64,000 bases of DNA from Pseudoalteromonas sp. H105 (GCF_001469215.1 NZ_LOFH01000001.1:186001-250000); one strand, 5' to 3'; positions 10,026 through 19,938 are shown, counted from the stretch's first letter. Made by a program: numbers and translations. The notes: generated by a model from the letters alone, not told the origin.

Positions 10026-10289
10026 GTGAAAATACAACCAATGAGCTGTCGATTGGGATGCGGCGCATGCTGTATAGCACCCAGTATTAGTTCTCCAATC
10101 CCCGGTATGCCAAATGGTAAAAAAGCTGGTGAGCGATGTATTCAATTAGATAACAATAACTTATGTAAGTTATTTGGTGATGAACGCAGGCCGAAAGTGT
10201 GCAGTGACTTTACTGCAACTCTTGATGTATGTGGGAAAACGAATGCGCAAGCATTAACTTTAATTACAGAGTTAGAGCAAATGACATAG
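10026..10289 (+). CDS. YkgJ-family cysteine-cluster protein
   Basis: 87 residues from a GTG start preceded by AGGGG. Six cysteines are seen: CRLGCGACC near the N-terminus (Cys8, 12, 15, 16), then Cys38 and Cys47 in the middle and two more near VCSDF and DVCG. The CxxxCGxCC pattern and short length fit the YkgJ (putative zinc- or iron-chelating) family. Cytoplasmic; biochemical role not established for the family. It is divergent from the efflux operon and ends in a terminator shared with the TonB-dependent receptor on the other strand. Confidence 0.85.
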   Translation: MKIQPMSCRLGCGACCIAPSISSPIPGMPNGKKAGERCIQLDNNNLCKLFGDERRPKVCSDFTATLDVCGKTNAQALTLITELEQMT

Positions 10290-10310
10290 TTATTGGTGTG
10301 AGAACATGAA

Positions 10311-10338
10311 AAAAACCGTGTAAAAAACCACGGTTTTT
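10311..10338. terminator. Bidirectional terminator
   Basis: AAAAACCGTG at 10311-10320 pairs perfectly with CACGGTTTTT at 10329-10338, giving A/T runs on both sides. It serves the YkgJ-like gene (+) and the TonB-dependent receptor (-). Confidence 0.85.
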
Positions 10339-10354
10339 GACATATCTTTTTTAC

Positions 10355-12208
10355 TTACCAGTTATAGGTTGCACTAAGGGTATATTGTTCACCTCGCCCT
10401 GGTGTTCCTGGGATTTCTTCAAACGATTCACCCCATAGGTTATCAGCAGCAAGCGTTATAAATAAATTATCAAGGCTCGTCGGTGTCACTTTTAAGCTTA
10501 AATGAGTAAAAAACGCCGAGTCATCGCTGCTGCGCAATGCATTTTCATGTTGTTTACGCCACTCATTATCAATGCGAAACTCTAACGCATCGGTAGGTGT
10601 CCATACTGCACCGAGGGTAATTCGGTGATCAGGAAAGTTTAATGCATAAAAGCTAGCATCAATATCCTGTGCGCCGTATGTTTCAGACTTGTGCAGATAG
10701 GCATAGCTGCTAACCAGTTCAACACTATCAAACTGTTTAGTTACTAAAACTTCTAATCCAGAGGTGTCAATATCAACCGGGTTGGCGGCACGGGCAAAAA
10801 CAGAATCAAAGCTGTAAGTCCAATCTGTTAAGTTGTCATCTTGTCGATAAAACAGCGCTGAGTTTAGTTGCCAAGTTTGTTGCTCAAATAAGAAACCAAG
10901 CTCTAGATTTTGTGTGGTTTCGCGCTCAAGGGTGTAATTACTTCTAAATAATCCACCCGAATCACTACCGCCAATCGCCGTATAACCTGCTACTTGGCTA
11001 GCTTGCGCAAATGATAAGTAAACAGTACGCTCAGAGCCGTCAGTATTAACTGTATTCCAGTTTATATCACCTAGTAATGAAATTGCTGAATCATCTCTAT
11101 TGGTATCATCATAGGCTGCACCTAAACGAACTGTCAGTAATTGATTATTGGCAATAGCTGTTTGATATTCAGGCAACACACTTAATTTATAATAATTACG
11201 CGAGGTAAAGTTATTCTCAAGCGTGGTTGATTCAATGGAATCTTCAATAAACTGAGCTGAGTAATTTAAAGCAAATGATTGGCTTTGGGCATGACGACCT
11301 GAAAAACCTAGCGATTTAACTTCGGTCTCATGAAAAGCTTCAAAGGCACTGGGGTTTTCACGAGAATAAATATAATGATCGTTGTTTTTACGATAATAAG
11401 CCGATATTTCAAATGAGCTATCAGCCGCATAACTTTGCTGATGATTCACTAAAAATAGTTGTGTATCTAAATCTTCGGTTTCATTTACACCAAAAGGAGT
11501 ATACATATTTGGCCAACCAAAAAACTTTTGTTGGGAGCCATAAAAAATATCAGTTTGTGATTGCGGCCCACTCAATTGAACGCGGCCTGATACACGGCTA
11601 AAGTCATGATCGCCATACTCTATAGTGCCATCACTTTGTGAGTGCGAATATTCACCTTGAAAGCCTAGCTGCCAGTCTTTCATATCTTCAAGAGGCAGTG
11701 TAATTCCCGCATTCACGCTTTGTAGATTAAAGTTATTAGTACCCGCACCTAATGAGACACTGCCGCCAGTGTTGATTGGTGTCCAACCAAAATCAACGGT
11801 TCCAACAGAGCTATTCATACCATAGAGTGCGTTATCAACACCGGTTAAAATGGCTGGGCCACTTAGCATTTGTGGAGCAATAGGAATTTCAGCAAAATAA
11901 TGCCCTGATTGCGGATCGAATAAAGTCGCACTCCCAACGCGAAAGCCTGTGTTTTCAAAAATACCGCCGCGTATTGTGACATCAGCTTGCGCTTCTGCCA
12001 TATTTCTCGATTGTAAATCAACGCGTGGGTCATACTCTAAGTTAGATACTGGGGCATCGAAAGTACCTACTGGTAGTTGGTTTGCCGTAGGGGATGCACT
12101 AACGGTAATTTTTTCTATTTCGACTAACTCATTTGCATCATTAGCAAGGGCATAGCCTGATAGTGAAGTCATTATTGCTGGGATCATAAAGTGCGAGGCA
12201 CGTTTCAT
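10355..12208 (-). CDS. TonB-dependent outer-membrane receptor
   Basis: 617 residues with a signal peptide ending about ALAN (residue 23), a TonB-box-like EKITVSA near residue 32, a plug domain with the VTIRGG motif and a GNALYG-like turn (NALYGMNSS), and a 22-strand barrel ending in an aromatic residue (YNW). It imports a scarce ligand such as a siderophore, cobalamin or a metal complex using TonB energy. The size and plug resemble the BtuB/small-receptor group, but no cobalamin riboswitch or convincing Fur site was found upstream, so the substrate is open. It stands alone between convergent YkgJ-like and divergent msrA genes. Confidence 0.9.
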   Translation of the reverse strand: MKRASHFMIPAIMTSLSGYALANDANELVEIEKITVSASPTANQLPVGTFDAPVSNLEYDPRVDLQSRNMAEAQADVTIRGGIFENTGFRVGSATLFDPQSGHYFAEIPIAPQMLSGPAILTGVDNALYGMNSSVGTVDFGWTPINTGGSVSLGAGTNNFNLQSVNAGITLPLEDMKDWQLGFQGEYSHSQSDGTIEYGDHDFSRVSGRVQLSGPQSQTDIFYGSQQKFFGWPNMYTPFGVNETEDLDTQLFLVNHQQSYAADSSFEISAYYRKNNDHYIYSRENPSAFEAFHETEVKSLGFSGRHAQSQSFALNYSAQFIEDSIESTTLENNFTSRNYYKLSVLPEYQTAIANNQLLTVRLGAAYDDTNRDDSAISLLGDINWNTVNTDGSERTVYLSFAQASQVAGYTAIGGSDSGGLFRSNYTLERETTQNLELGFLFEQQTWQLNSALFYRQDDNLTDWTYSFDSVFARAANPVDIDTSGLEVLVTKQFDSVELVSSYAYLHKSETYGAQDIDASFYALNFPDHRITLGAVWTPTDALEFRIDNEWRKQHENALRSSDDSAFFTHLSLKVTPTSLDNLFITLAADNLWGESFEEIPGTPGRGEQYTLSATYNW

Positions 12209-12397
12209 TTTTAGTAATCTTCTTTATGGTTTAGTGCTAACAATTAAATGCGTATCACATTATGTGCGTGATAATATAAGTGCATTGTAGGGGACTGTCG
12301 TATTGTACATTAATGCACAAAAACTGCATGTGAAAATAGCCAACCCAGTGAGTGCTGCATATAGTGTGCACGTTTAAGAATTTAGGTTAATTTATCA

Positions 12398-12907
12398 ATG
12401 AGCAAAGAAGATAAAGCGATAAGCTTGCAGCAAAGTACGGTTTATTTTGCTGGTGGCTGTTTATGGGGAGTGCAAGAGTTTATGAAGCATGTCCCCGGTG
12501 TTGTAAATACACAAGCAGGGCGAGCAAACGGTACTAGCAATACAACAGACAGTGAATATGATGGGTATGCAGAATGCGTAAAAGTCATTTTCAACCCTGC
12601 AACCGTCGCGTTAGCAGAGTTGTTTGATTACTTTTTTGAAATTATAGACCCTTATAGCGTCAACAAGCAGGGGGAAGATGAAGGAGAAAAATACCGAACC
12701 GCTATTTATAGCCAACGGTCTGAGCACTTAACAGCAGCCACTCATTACATAAATCAGCGTGACGATGCCCATAAGATCGTCGTTGAAGTAAAGCAGCTAA
12801 CAAATTACGTAAAAAGTGACGAGGAACACCAAGACCGATTGAGTCGTTTTCCACATGATTACTGCCACATTCCGCGAGATTTACTGCATAAATATAAAAC
12901 AGATTAG
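12398..12907 (+). CDS. msrA: Peptide methionine sulfoxide reductase MsrA
   Basis: 169 residues with the MsrA signature AGGCLWGVQEFM (Cys21 is the catalytic residue; the common form is GCFWG), the EYDGYAE motif, FFEIIDPYSVNKQG and the C-terminal EEHQDRLSRFPHDYCHIP. It repairs the S-form of methionine sulfoxide in proteins using thioredoxin. The Phe-to-Leu change in the active-site loop and the divergent EIIDPYS (usually HDPT) suggest a diverged paralogue rather than the main housekeeping copy. It is a single-gene unit ending in a terminator. Confidence 0.9.
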   Translation: MSKEDKAISLQQSTVYFAGGCLWGVQEFMKHVPGVVNTQAGRANGTSNTTDSEYDGYAECVKVIFNPATVALAELFDYFFEIIDPYSVNKQGEDEGEKYRTAIYSQRSEHLTAATHYINQRDDAHKIVVEVKQLTNYVKSDEEHQDRLSRFPHDYCHIPRDLLHKYKTD

Positions 12908-12922
12908 TTTGCTTACAGGCAC

Positions 12923-12949
12923 AAAAAAGCTCACCAAAAGTGAGCTTTT
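12923..12949. terminator. Terminator after msrA
   Basis: AAAAGCTCAC and GTGAGCTTTT form a perfect stem around a CAAAA-like loop, with A and T runs on each side; it can serve both msrA (+) and the lipoprotein gene (-). Confidence 0.85.
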
Positions 12950-12968
12950 AAAAACCTTGTATAAGGGC

Positions 12969-13517
12969 TTACTTATTTAACTTTTCAGGTGGGAAGCCAC
13001 TTAAAATAGTCGCAACGGCTTTATTTACAGCTTCGGTGCGTTGCTCAGGCGACTGCTTCTTGATTAAACGACCTTCACGAGCACCACGCCACACCAATTG
13101 ATTAGATTGACGGTCAATAACATCTAGAATTAGCGTACCCACATCGTACTCTCTAGTTGTCGTTTGCGTATTATACCCCATGCCCCAGTAATTCCAGCGC
13201 GCTGAGTAGCCAACATTCACCGTGTCTACGTCAATTTTAGTATCAACTGATGCATGGTAATTAAGTAACACATCGGCTGTAGATGTATCGGCCATAGCCA
13301 TACCTTGCGCCTGTAGCTGGGTGTTCACAGCCTCTCGAACTCGTTGTTCCATTAGAGGGCTAATTTGGTAATTACCAGCATTCTTTAAGGTTGCCTGTGG
13401 CATCCAAGCAAATGTTTTATAGTTGCTAAAATCAACTGATTTATCATAATCAACATCAGGGGTTTTAGCACATGCAGCAAGCAATAATACAGCTACAGCA
13501 ATTAATAGGTTTTTCAT
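12969..13517 (-). CDS. DUF4136-type lipoprotein
   Basis: 182 residues from the ATG at 13517, which has AAGGAG nine bases upstream. A lipoprotein signal MKNLLIAVAVLLLAAC places the lipidated cysteine at residue 16. The mature part shows the features of DUF4136: FSNYKTFAW near the start, a central ADVLLNYHASV strand and a late region LILDVIDRQSNQLVWRG. Proteins of this group sit in the outer membrane periplasmic face; molecular function is unknown. It lies downstream of the mksFEB operon on the same strand but about 300 bases away, and is probably independent. Confidence 0.85.
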   Translation of the reverse strand: MKNLLIAVAVLLLAACAKTPDVDYDKSVDFSNYKTFAWMPQATLKNAGNYQISPLMEQRVREAVNTQLQAQGMAMADTSTADVLLNYHASVDTKIDVDTVNVGYSARWNYWGMGYNTQTTTREYDVGTLILDVIDRQSNQLVWRGAREGRLIKKQSPEQRTEAVNKAVATILSGFPPEKLNK

Positions 13518-13810
13518 GGCGTTTGCTCCTTGGCAAAAGTTTTTCCAGTCGTTTGATAACATAACATAAAAATAATTTAACGGAATGTGTTTTTGTTACT
13601 TTCTAAGTACATACAATTAAGTAACGTGAACTGTAACGTCGATTTATCGTCCTTCATAATTTGGTCTGAAAAGTTAAATCATAGCTATCATTTTAAAATA
13701 ATATGGCATGAGGTATTTAAACCTTTTTTCAGGTTGAGTAATAACAACGCAACAATTCTAGTTGTTATTTACTGAACGATAAATTAACCCTAATACCTCA
13801 CGCCTATATA

Positions 13811-16588
13811 TTAGGTATGTTCTACTTCAATCCAGTCTTTTTCATCTACCCAGTTTTGTGCGCCATCTTTGACCGAACGAATTGGCACAATATAATCGCA
13901 ACTGATTTGCGGTTTAACTGAGGCAAAAATGGGCACAAAGCCAAAGCTTAGCGCGGTTTCAATTATCGCTTTTTGGTTTTGCGGATCGATATCAGCCGCT
14001 TCATCAATATAGATGGGAATACGGTATAGGTTTTGTTCTTGGTCGCTTAATAAGTAACGAATAAACAACATGCCACATAATAATTTAATGGTAATTCGTG
14101 TGCCGTTTGAACCCGCAGAATCAATTTTATCAAAGTGCTCTGTCTCACCAGCGCGGTTAACCACTTCAAAACGAATATCAAATAAGTCGGTCAGTGTTAA
14201 GCCTGCTTTATCAGAAGCCAGTTGAATAAGGTGATCTTTGGCGTCGTTTACTGCGCTTTCGCTGTTAGGTTCTTGGCTTAGTAAATCAAGGGTATCGCCT
14301 TGCTCAAATTGATTGGAAGTACTGATAATGGTATCAATACTATCAACCAGAATTTTGCGCGGTATCACGTTAATTTTGAACGCTTGTAAGTTTGAAATTC
14401 GGTGCTGGCTTATGCCTTTATTAAAACTATTCATTTCACGGCGCAGGCGATCTAAATCTTCCCGTAGGCCTTTAATGGTTGCCGCTACTTCGGTTAGCGC
14501 TACACGCGCTTGGCGCTCAACAGCCTCACGTTCGTTATCAATATTATGAAATGCACTAATTAATTTTTGGTATTTAGTAAACTCGTCGTTTTCGTTATCA
14601 AATTTAGTAATACCGGCGTTATAAATATGCAAATAGGTATTACGTATGTTGATATCAAAATTACGCAGCTCTTGGCAGTCTTTATTAAAGTGATGAACTA
14701 AGTCGCTTAAGTTATCAAAGTCGATTTGAATATCAATCATGTAAGGAGTGACTTTACCGCTGTATAAGTCAAGGGTATGGTCAATTCGTTCAGATTTAAC
14801 CTGACGTAGGCGATCTGCTTGGCGAGAAATAAACTCTTTTTTAGATTTAATTATCGAGCGTCTATCAGCAATTGAGCCACTGTTTTTTTGAATATCTTGC
14901 AAGTAGTCATCAACCTGGTCGCGCTCGGCTAATAACTGCTCCTTTAACAGGGCTTGGGCGTCAATGGATTGCAACATGACCTCAAATTGCTCAAAGCGTT
15001 TTAGCGCGCTTTCACAGCTCATTAGTTCATCATAGAGCGCGTCTTTTTCTTTTTGTTTATCTGCGACATTCGCAGCAACATCGCGTTGTTGCTTAAACTC
15101 TTTGAGAGAATGTTCAAGTGCTGTTAACTGAGCCGTTAATTGCTCTTTGTTCTCGCCTGTTTGCATTTGAACAGGGGAGAGCTTTTTAAGCTTAATGGTT
15201 GCGCCGGGCAGGGTAAGTACGCCGCCTTTTACGTTATCAGATAATTGCGCTAAAAATTCGCCGAATGCATCTTCATCGCTAATATCAATATCGCCATTGC
15301 TGGTGGTCGCAAACGAGAGAAGATCAGGGTTTAAAATACGTGAAATTTCTTCCACTTCTTTCAGCGATAAATCCTCACGCATACGGGTGAACAAATTAAA
15401 CTCAAGGTTTTTAAGTTGCAGTTTTAAACTTTTAATTTGCTTTTGGGTTTCGCTGATACGGTAATCAAGGGTGTGTAAACTTTGCCCTTGCGCACTATTT
15501 ATTGAGTGCGACAGAGACTCGTAATCTTGTTTTAGCTGGCCAAGGTTGGCTTTTAAGGTTGCCATGTTGACCAATTCAAACTCTGCTTTTAGTGCATTAA
15601 AGTCTAAAAACCATTGCTCAATTTGGGTTTGTTTGCGTTCAATATCACGCGACTGCTGCACATAGAGCTGCTGCTTTTGTTCAAACTCGTGTTTTTCATG
15701 CTCAATGTCCTCAAGGGCAACATTAAGCTCGCTGAGTTGCGCTTCTTGGTAAGTATCGAAGTCTATTAAAGCCTGGTCTATTTTTGGCGCATACGCAGCG
15801 AGTTTACCTTTGAGTACAGTTTGGTTTTCAAGCATAGATTCAAGCGCATTAATCGGCTCTTGCATTGATTCAAGGGCTTTCAGCTCACGCTTTGCGCGGT
15901 TTACTTTATCAAATGAACGGCGCCAAACTTCATAAAAATCAACTTTTGAGTTAGACATATGGCGCTCAAACACACGCAGCATAAAGCGTTTTACATCAGC
16001 AGCACCGAGTTTGTGTAGATTTAGAATCCGACGGAAAATTTCTTTATAAATAGCCGAGTCTTGCACATTATTAAGCGGGATCATTTTTAAGTTAATGTCG
16101 CCATCAAACGGCGTTGCGCCGCCTGTAAGTAGGGCGTTTAGCTCTTGAGCTTTAAGCTCAATTGGATTAAAACCTTGCTCTTTTAAGTGGTTAAAGAGCT
16201 TAGTGAACTTAATGATGGTTTTACCTTGGGTGTAGTGCTCAAGATCAAGTTTGCCTTGATAGCAAAAAAACTGATGCGCGTAGCCGGCTATTTTACCTAG
16301 GCCTGCAACACCAATAACGACCGGGCCTTGTGGTAGGTTTGCCTCAAGTAAAATGTATGACTGATCAGATGAAAAATAAAACTTACGGGTTTCATCTAAG
16401 TCATGGCCATCCCACTCAGTCAGGCGTAAATCGTTAATAAGCGGAAATTGCAAAGCGTTTATAACTGAGCTTTTACCGGTGTTATTTGGGGCACAAATAG
16501 AGCTGCTTTTATCAAGGGGAATAACACACTTGGCGTAACCTGCAGTGTTTAAAAGCGCCAGTTTACTAAGGCCGTATAGATTTTTCAT
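13811..16588 (-). CDS. mksB: MksB, SMC-like ATPase of the MksBEF condensin
   Basis: 925 residues. The Walker A motif APNNTGKSS is at 33-41, the ABC signature-like SAGSNGTR at about 824-831, and the Walker B IYIDEAA at about 859-865; between them lie two long coiled-coil arms (roughly 230-420 and 480-740) around a small hinge. This is the short-arm MukB/MksB/JetC type, not canonical Smc. The start overlaps the mksE stop in TAATG, so the subunits are translationally coupled. With MksE and MksF it should extrude DNA loops. No jetD/mksG nuclease follows. Confidence 0.9.
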   Translation of the reverse strand: MKNLYGLSKLALLNTAGYAKCVIPLDKSSSICAPNNTGKSSVINALQFPLINDLRLTEWDGHDLDETRKFYFSSDQSYILLEANLPQGPVVIGVAGLGKIAGYAHQFFCYQGKLDLEHYTQGKTIIKFTKLFNHLKEQGFNPIELKAQELNALLTGGATPFDGDINLKMIPLNNVQDSAIYKEIFRRILNLHKLGAADVKRFMLRVFERHMSNSKVDFYEVWRRSFDKVNRAKRELKALESMQEPINALESMLENQTVLKGKLAAYAPKIDQALIDFDTYQEAQLSELNVALEDIEHEKHEFEQKQQLYVQQSRDIERKQTQIEQWFLDFNALKAEFELVNMATLKANLGQLKQDYESLSHSINSAQGQSLHTLDYRISETQKQIKSLKLQLKNLEFNLFTRMREDLSLKEVEEISRILNPDLLSFATTSNGDIDISDEDAFGEFLAQLSDNVKGGVLTLPGATIKLKKLSPVQMQTGENKEQLTAQLTALEHSLKEFKQQRDVAANVADKQKEKDALYDELMSCESALKRFEQFEVMLQSIDAQALLKEQLLAERDQVDDYLQDIQKNSGSIADRRSIIKSKKEFISRQADRLRQVKSERIDHTLDLYSGKVTPYMIDIQIDFDNLSDLVHHFNKDCQELRNFDINIRNTYLHIYNAGITKFDNENDEFTKYQKLISAFHNIDNEREAVERQARVALTEVAATIKGLREDLDRLRREMNSFNKGISQHRISNLQAFKINVIPRKILVDSIDTIISTSNQFEQGDTLDLLSQEPNSESAVNDAKDHLIQLASDKAGLTLTDLFDIRFEVVNRAGETEHFDKIDSAGSNGTRITIKLLCGMLFIRYLLSDQEQNLYRIPIYIDEAADIDPQNQKAIIETALSFGFVPIFASVKPQISCDYIVPIRSVKDGAQNWVDEKDWIEVEHT

Positions 16589-17133
16589 TATTCGTCCTCG
16601 CCTAGGTAGGTTTCTTCGTTCACTTCCATTAACGCATCAATATAGCGATAAACCGGGGCTTGCAGCATAAAACCGCCTTCAACTTCACGGGCAAGGCCAA
16701 GTCGGATCATCCGTAAATACACATCTTTACGTAAATCAGAACCTGAAAAAATTTCGAGCTGGTCAAATAAATGCTTGTTCATCTGCACTAAGGTTTGCAT
16801 GAGCTCTAAATCGTTTACTTCATCAAATAAGGCACGCATGGGGTCTTTACCGGTGTTGGCGAAGTGCTCAATTAATATGTAAACGGTGAGTGCGATTGCA
16901 CGAGAGATTTTGCCCATGTTTGGCGTGCTTTCATCGCTCGCAAAGTAATAGAAGCCACGGCTATCATGCTTTAACTCATGGCCGAGAGAGCAAAATAATG
17001 CACTGTATTGCTCAATGTGTTGATCAAGCTCTTGCCACATGAGCGTATCTTGCTCACTAATATGATAACCCGTGACGAGTTTTTTATTGATTACTTGCAG
17101 ATGGGTTAATTCATCCAGATTAATTTGGGTCAT
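16588..17133 (-). CDS. mksE: MksE condensin accessory subunit
   Basis: 181 residues, an acidic, helix-rich protein of the MukE/MksE/JetB winged-helix type; the C-terminal half (SDLRKDVYLRMIRLGLAREV) is the most conserved-looking region. It starts 5 bases after mksF and overlaps mksB by one base. In this family the dimer binds the kleisin MksF and DNA and gates the ATPase. The position between mksF and mksB is the standard order of the operon and is the main support for the name. Confidence 0.88.
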   Translation of the reverse strand: MTQINLDELTHLQVINKKLVTGYHISEQDTLMWQELDQHIEQYSALFCSLGHELKHDSRGFYYFASDESTPNMGKISRAIALTVYILIEHFANTGKDPMRALFDEVNDLELMQTLVQMNKHLFDQLEIFSGSDLRKDVYLRMIRLGLAREVEGGFMLQAPVYRYIDALMEVNEETYLGEDE

Positions 17134-17138
17134 AATGG

Positions 17139-18416
17139 TTACTCATTCCCTGTTTGTTTTTGTTCTGAGTCAGGCTTGGTATTAAATGGAAAGAGCGAAA
17201 AGTGTTGTCCTGCGATTTTAACTCGCATTTTTTCATCACTTTGGCTGATTTCAATATCAGTATCGCTAACGAGTTTTTGATATAAAAACAGCATTTCATC
17301 AGCGTCAAGTTCTGGGTAACTTTCCCCCAGAAAAGTTAATAAAGGCTCTGGCTTTTTACGCTTGGCATTAATGCGTTTTTTAAAGCTGGTTTTAACAGTG
17401 TTATAATCAGGAATATTTGGCGTCACATAAGCGGGCACATCTTGCTGATCAGGCAATTCATATTCAGTGTGTTCAAACTCCACCAAACCGGCCATGTAAG
17501 CCACCATATGGCGCTGCTGACCCAACGAAAAACGCTGTGCGTCAGAAACAAAGTGCGGTTGCACACTGCTTAGCATGTTATCTACACCATTTTTTCGGAT
17601 CAACCCCAGTACTTTTGCCGCTTGGCGGGTGATCATGTTATTGCGACGTAACTCTTCACGCAGTGGCATCAACATATCGGCACTTTTACGCAAGCTTTCA
17701 CGGCCAACAAGGTGCATTTCTAAAATTCGCGTACGTAATTGCTCTAGCATGCGTTTATCTTGGTACGCTTTACCTGAGCGTTCAATATACGCTATTTGTT
17801 CACTTATTTGGGTTTCAATCTTACTAAAGCAGGCATGGAAATCGCCACGAATATCAACCATTTCGAGCATAGGTTCTATATATTCATCAAAGGCTTCAAT
17901 CACGGCTTTGTAACGTTTTTGCAGTGATTGCACAGCATTATTTGCTTTAGCGTGTTCCACAATGTTTAAAATAGCATTTTCGTTGTGAGTGAAGAGCTTT
18001 ATGATTTTTCGAACCCGATCATCCATAATACGGCTAAAGCGGCGTAACTCATCGTAATCTTCAATATCACCGGCATTGGCTAGCCGGTCACCTAAACGTG
18101 CTAAATCATCTACTAAAACACTAATTTCTTGCGCTAACCCCAAGTGTTCTTCTTGCAATAAAAAAGTGGCAAAATCCGCAATAGCACGATTAATTTCAAG
18201 TTGTGACGATTTCGCCAAAGGAATAATAATGTCTTGGTTTAAAAGTCGGTTTGTTTCTTTGTATATACGCTCATTTGACCATGTTGGTTGTTTTTGTTTG
18301 ATCGCGTTTTGTACGTCTTTTAAGCTGAAATCTGCCATTTTAAAACGTTTAAAAAGCAGTTCCAACATTCCCCAGTGCTCTGTGAGAGTATTTAGTAACT
18401 TTTTAGCTGGGATCAT
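17139..18416 (-). CDS. mksF: MksF kleisin subunit
   Basis: 425 residues, mostly helical, with a short N-terminal domain, a long central coiled region (about residues 90-280) and a C-terminal winged-helix segment containing DEMLFLYQKLVSDTDIEI. It begins the mksF-mksE-mksB operon and matches the MksF/JetA kleisin in length and order. It bridges the MksB heads and carries MksE. A short AT-rich region separates it from the divergent nhaD gene and must contain both promoters. Confidence 0.87.
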   Translation of the reverse strand: MIPAKKLLNTLTEHWGMLELLFKRFKMADFSLKDVQNAIKQKQPTWSNERIYKETNRLLNQDIIIPLAKSSQLEINRAIADFATFLLQEEHLGLAQEISVLVDDLARLGDRLANAGDIEDYDELRRFSRIMDDRVRKIIKLFTHNENAILNIVEHAKANNAVQSLQKRYKAVIEAFDEYIEPMLEMVDIRGDFHACFSKIETQISEQIAYIERSGKAYQDKRMLEQLRTRILEMHLVGRESLRKSADMLMPLREELRRNNMITRQAAKVLGLIRKNGVDNMLSSVQPHFVSDAQRFSLGQQRHMVAYMAGLVEFEHTEYELPDQQDVPAYVTPNIPDYNTVKTSFKKRINAKRKKPEPLLTFLGESYPELDADEMLFLYQKLVSDTDIEISQSDEKMRVKIAGQHFSLFPFNTKPDSEQKQTGNE

Positions 18417-18577
18417 AACGCTCCAGTAACTCTAATTTAGGCTGTATTAGCGATTAGTTATAAAATAGTTAATTGATAATAGTTTTACACACCCTTTGGT
18501 GCTAGACTGCGCGCCGTGTCGTATCAGTGATGCGTAACATACAATTTTTACATTTTTATAAAGGTTGTTCAAACACC

Positions 18578-19825
18578 ATGGTATCTGCAATTATCCTAAC
18601 CCTGATAGCGTTGGCATTCGTGCTCATCGTTATAGAGGATATTATCCATGTAAACAAGGCCAAAACCACGCTTTTTTTTGGTACTTTATGCTGGATTATC
18701 TTATTTATCTCGCCGCTCAACGGGCTAAGCCCCGAAAACATACAACATCAACTTGATCACAATATTTTAGAGATTGCCACACTCTGGTTGTTTTTAATGG
18801 CTGCAATGACTTTTGTCGCTTATTTGAACTCCAAAGGTTTTATCCAAAATATTGTGCACAGAGTTATGCCAAGCGCAATTAGCGAACGAAGGCTGATGTT
18901 TTTAATCGGTGGATTTTCTTTTATATTCTCGTCAATTTCAGACAACATTACCGCCACGCTGATTTCACTTGCGGTGGTGATGTCGTTAAAGCTTGACCCG
19001 AAAAAGTTGATTAAATACGCAACACTCATTATTTTCAGTGTGAACTCAGGTGGCGTTTCTTTGATTACGGGTGATGTCACCACTTTAATGATCTTCCTTG
19101 ATGGTAAAGTCAGTATTGCTAATTTGCTTTTACTTATCATACCCGCATTGGCAAGTGTGGCACTGCTGGCCATAATGCTGTCGTTTGGTTTAAATGGCGC
19201 GGTTGAATTTACTAAGCAAGAAGAACGTCGTATTGAAAAAACCGACATTACCATTGCGGTTATTTTCTTATCGACCATTATCGCAACGCTCACATTGAGT
19301 GTAATGTATCATGTGCCCCCGTTGTTAACTTTTTTGTTTGGTTTGTCGCTAATGTTTCTAACAGCACAGTTCTTAATGCGCAAAAAAGATGTAAACAAAA
19401 AAATTATTGATTATATCCGTGAGATTGAATACGACACCTTACTGTTTTTTGTCGGTGTGCTACTCCTGGTTGGCGCATTAAAAGAAGTTGGGATGCTGAG
19501 TAAATTTACCCATTTATATGAATTAATGCCTGCACAGTATGCTAACTATTTGATGGGGATTCTTTCAGCCGCCGTTGATAATGTACCGCTGACAGCAGCA
19601 TTACTTAAAGCAGATATTATCATGAGCCCGCAGCAATGGTTGTCGTTTACTTATGCCACAGGTGTGGGTGGTTCAATGCTTATCATTGGCTCTGCGGCAG
19701 GTATTATCGCGATGAGCAAAGTAAAAGCACTGACGTTTATGAGTTATTTACGTATGTCGTTATACTTGCTTATTGCTTACACGGTTGGTTATATAGGCTC
19801 TTATATTGCGGGTGGTTTTATTTAA
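18578..19825 (+). CDS. nhaD: NhaD-type Na+/H+ antiporter
   Basis: About 415 residues from the ATG at 18578; an upstream in-frame start exists but adds a polar stretch lacking family support. Eleven to twelve membrane helices are visible, with the NhaD hallmarks IFSSISDNITATLISL and FSVNSGGVSLITGDVTTLM and a second-half repeat ILSAAVDNVPLTAALL. These Asp, Asn and Thr residues form the ion path. NhaD exports Na+ or Li+ in exchange for protons and is common in marine and halophilic bacteria. It is a single-gene unit with a clear terminator. Confidence 0.93.
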   Translation: MVSAIILTLIALAFVLIVIEDIIHVNKAKTTLFFGTLCWIILFISPLNGLSPENIQHQLDHNILEIATLWLFLMAAMTFVAYLNSKGFIQNIVHRVMPSAISERRLMFLIGGFSFIFSSISDNITATLISLAVVMSLKLDPKKLIKYATLIIFSVNSGGVSLITGDVTTLMIFLDGKVSIANLLLLIIPALASVALLAIMLSFGLNGAVEFTKQEERRIEKTDITIAVIFLSTIIATLTLSVMYHVPPLLTFLFGLSLMFLTAQFLMRKKDVNKKIIDYIREIEYDTLLFFVGVLLLVGALKEVGMLSKFTHLYELMPAQYANYLMGILSAAVDNVPLTAALLKADIIMSPQQWLSFTYATGVGGSMLIIGSAAGIIAMSKVKALTFMSYLRMSLYLLIAYTVGYIGSYIAGGFI

Positions 19826-19874
19826 TCAATTGAATAAAACTGCTTGACAGCTAGACGTCTAAACGATAGATTTC

Positions 19875-19898
19875 AAAGCCCACTTTATAGTGGGCTTT
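19875..19898 (+). terminator. Terminator after nhaD
   Basis: AAAGCCCACT and AGTGGGCTTT form a perfect 10-bp stem around TTAT, followed by GTTATTTT. Confidence 0.8.
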
Positions 19899-19938
19899 GT
19901 TATTTTAGCCGCAAATTAATCGCTGTTAACCTAACATT

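Noticed and set aside
12209..12397. Cobalamin riboswitch or Fur box upstream of the TonB-dependent receptor
   Set aside because: No GCCACTG B12 box or long leader is present, and no convincing Fur dyad; only a loose GTGCATTGTA/TACATTAATGCAC near-repeat.
13587..13775. 62-codon frame between the DUF4136 lipoprotein and mksB
   Set aside because: No Shine-Dalgarno sequence and no family features; treated as intergenic DNA.
13811..18416. Complete Wadjet plasmid-defence system
   Set aside because: The JetD/MksG nuclease is missing next to the operon, so only the condensin part can be claimed.
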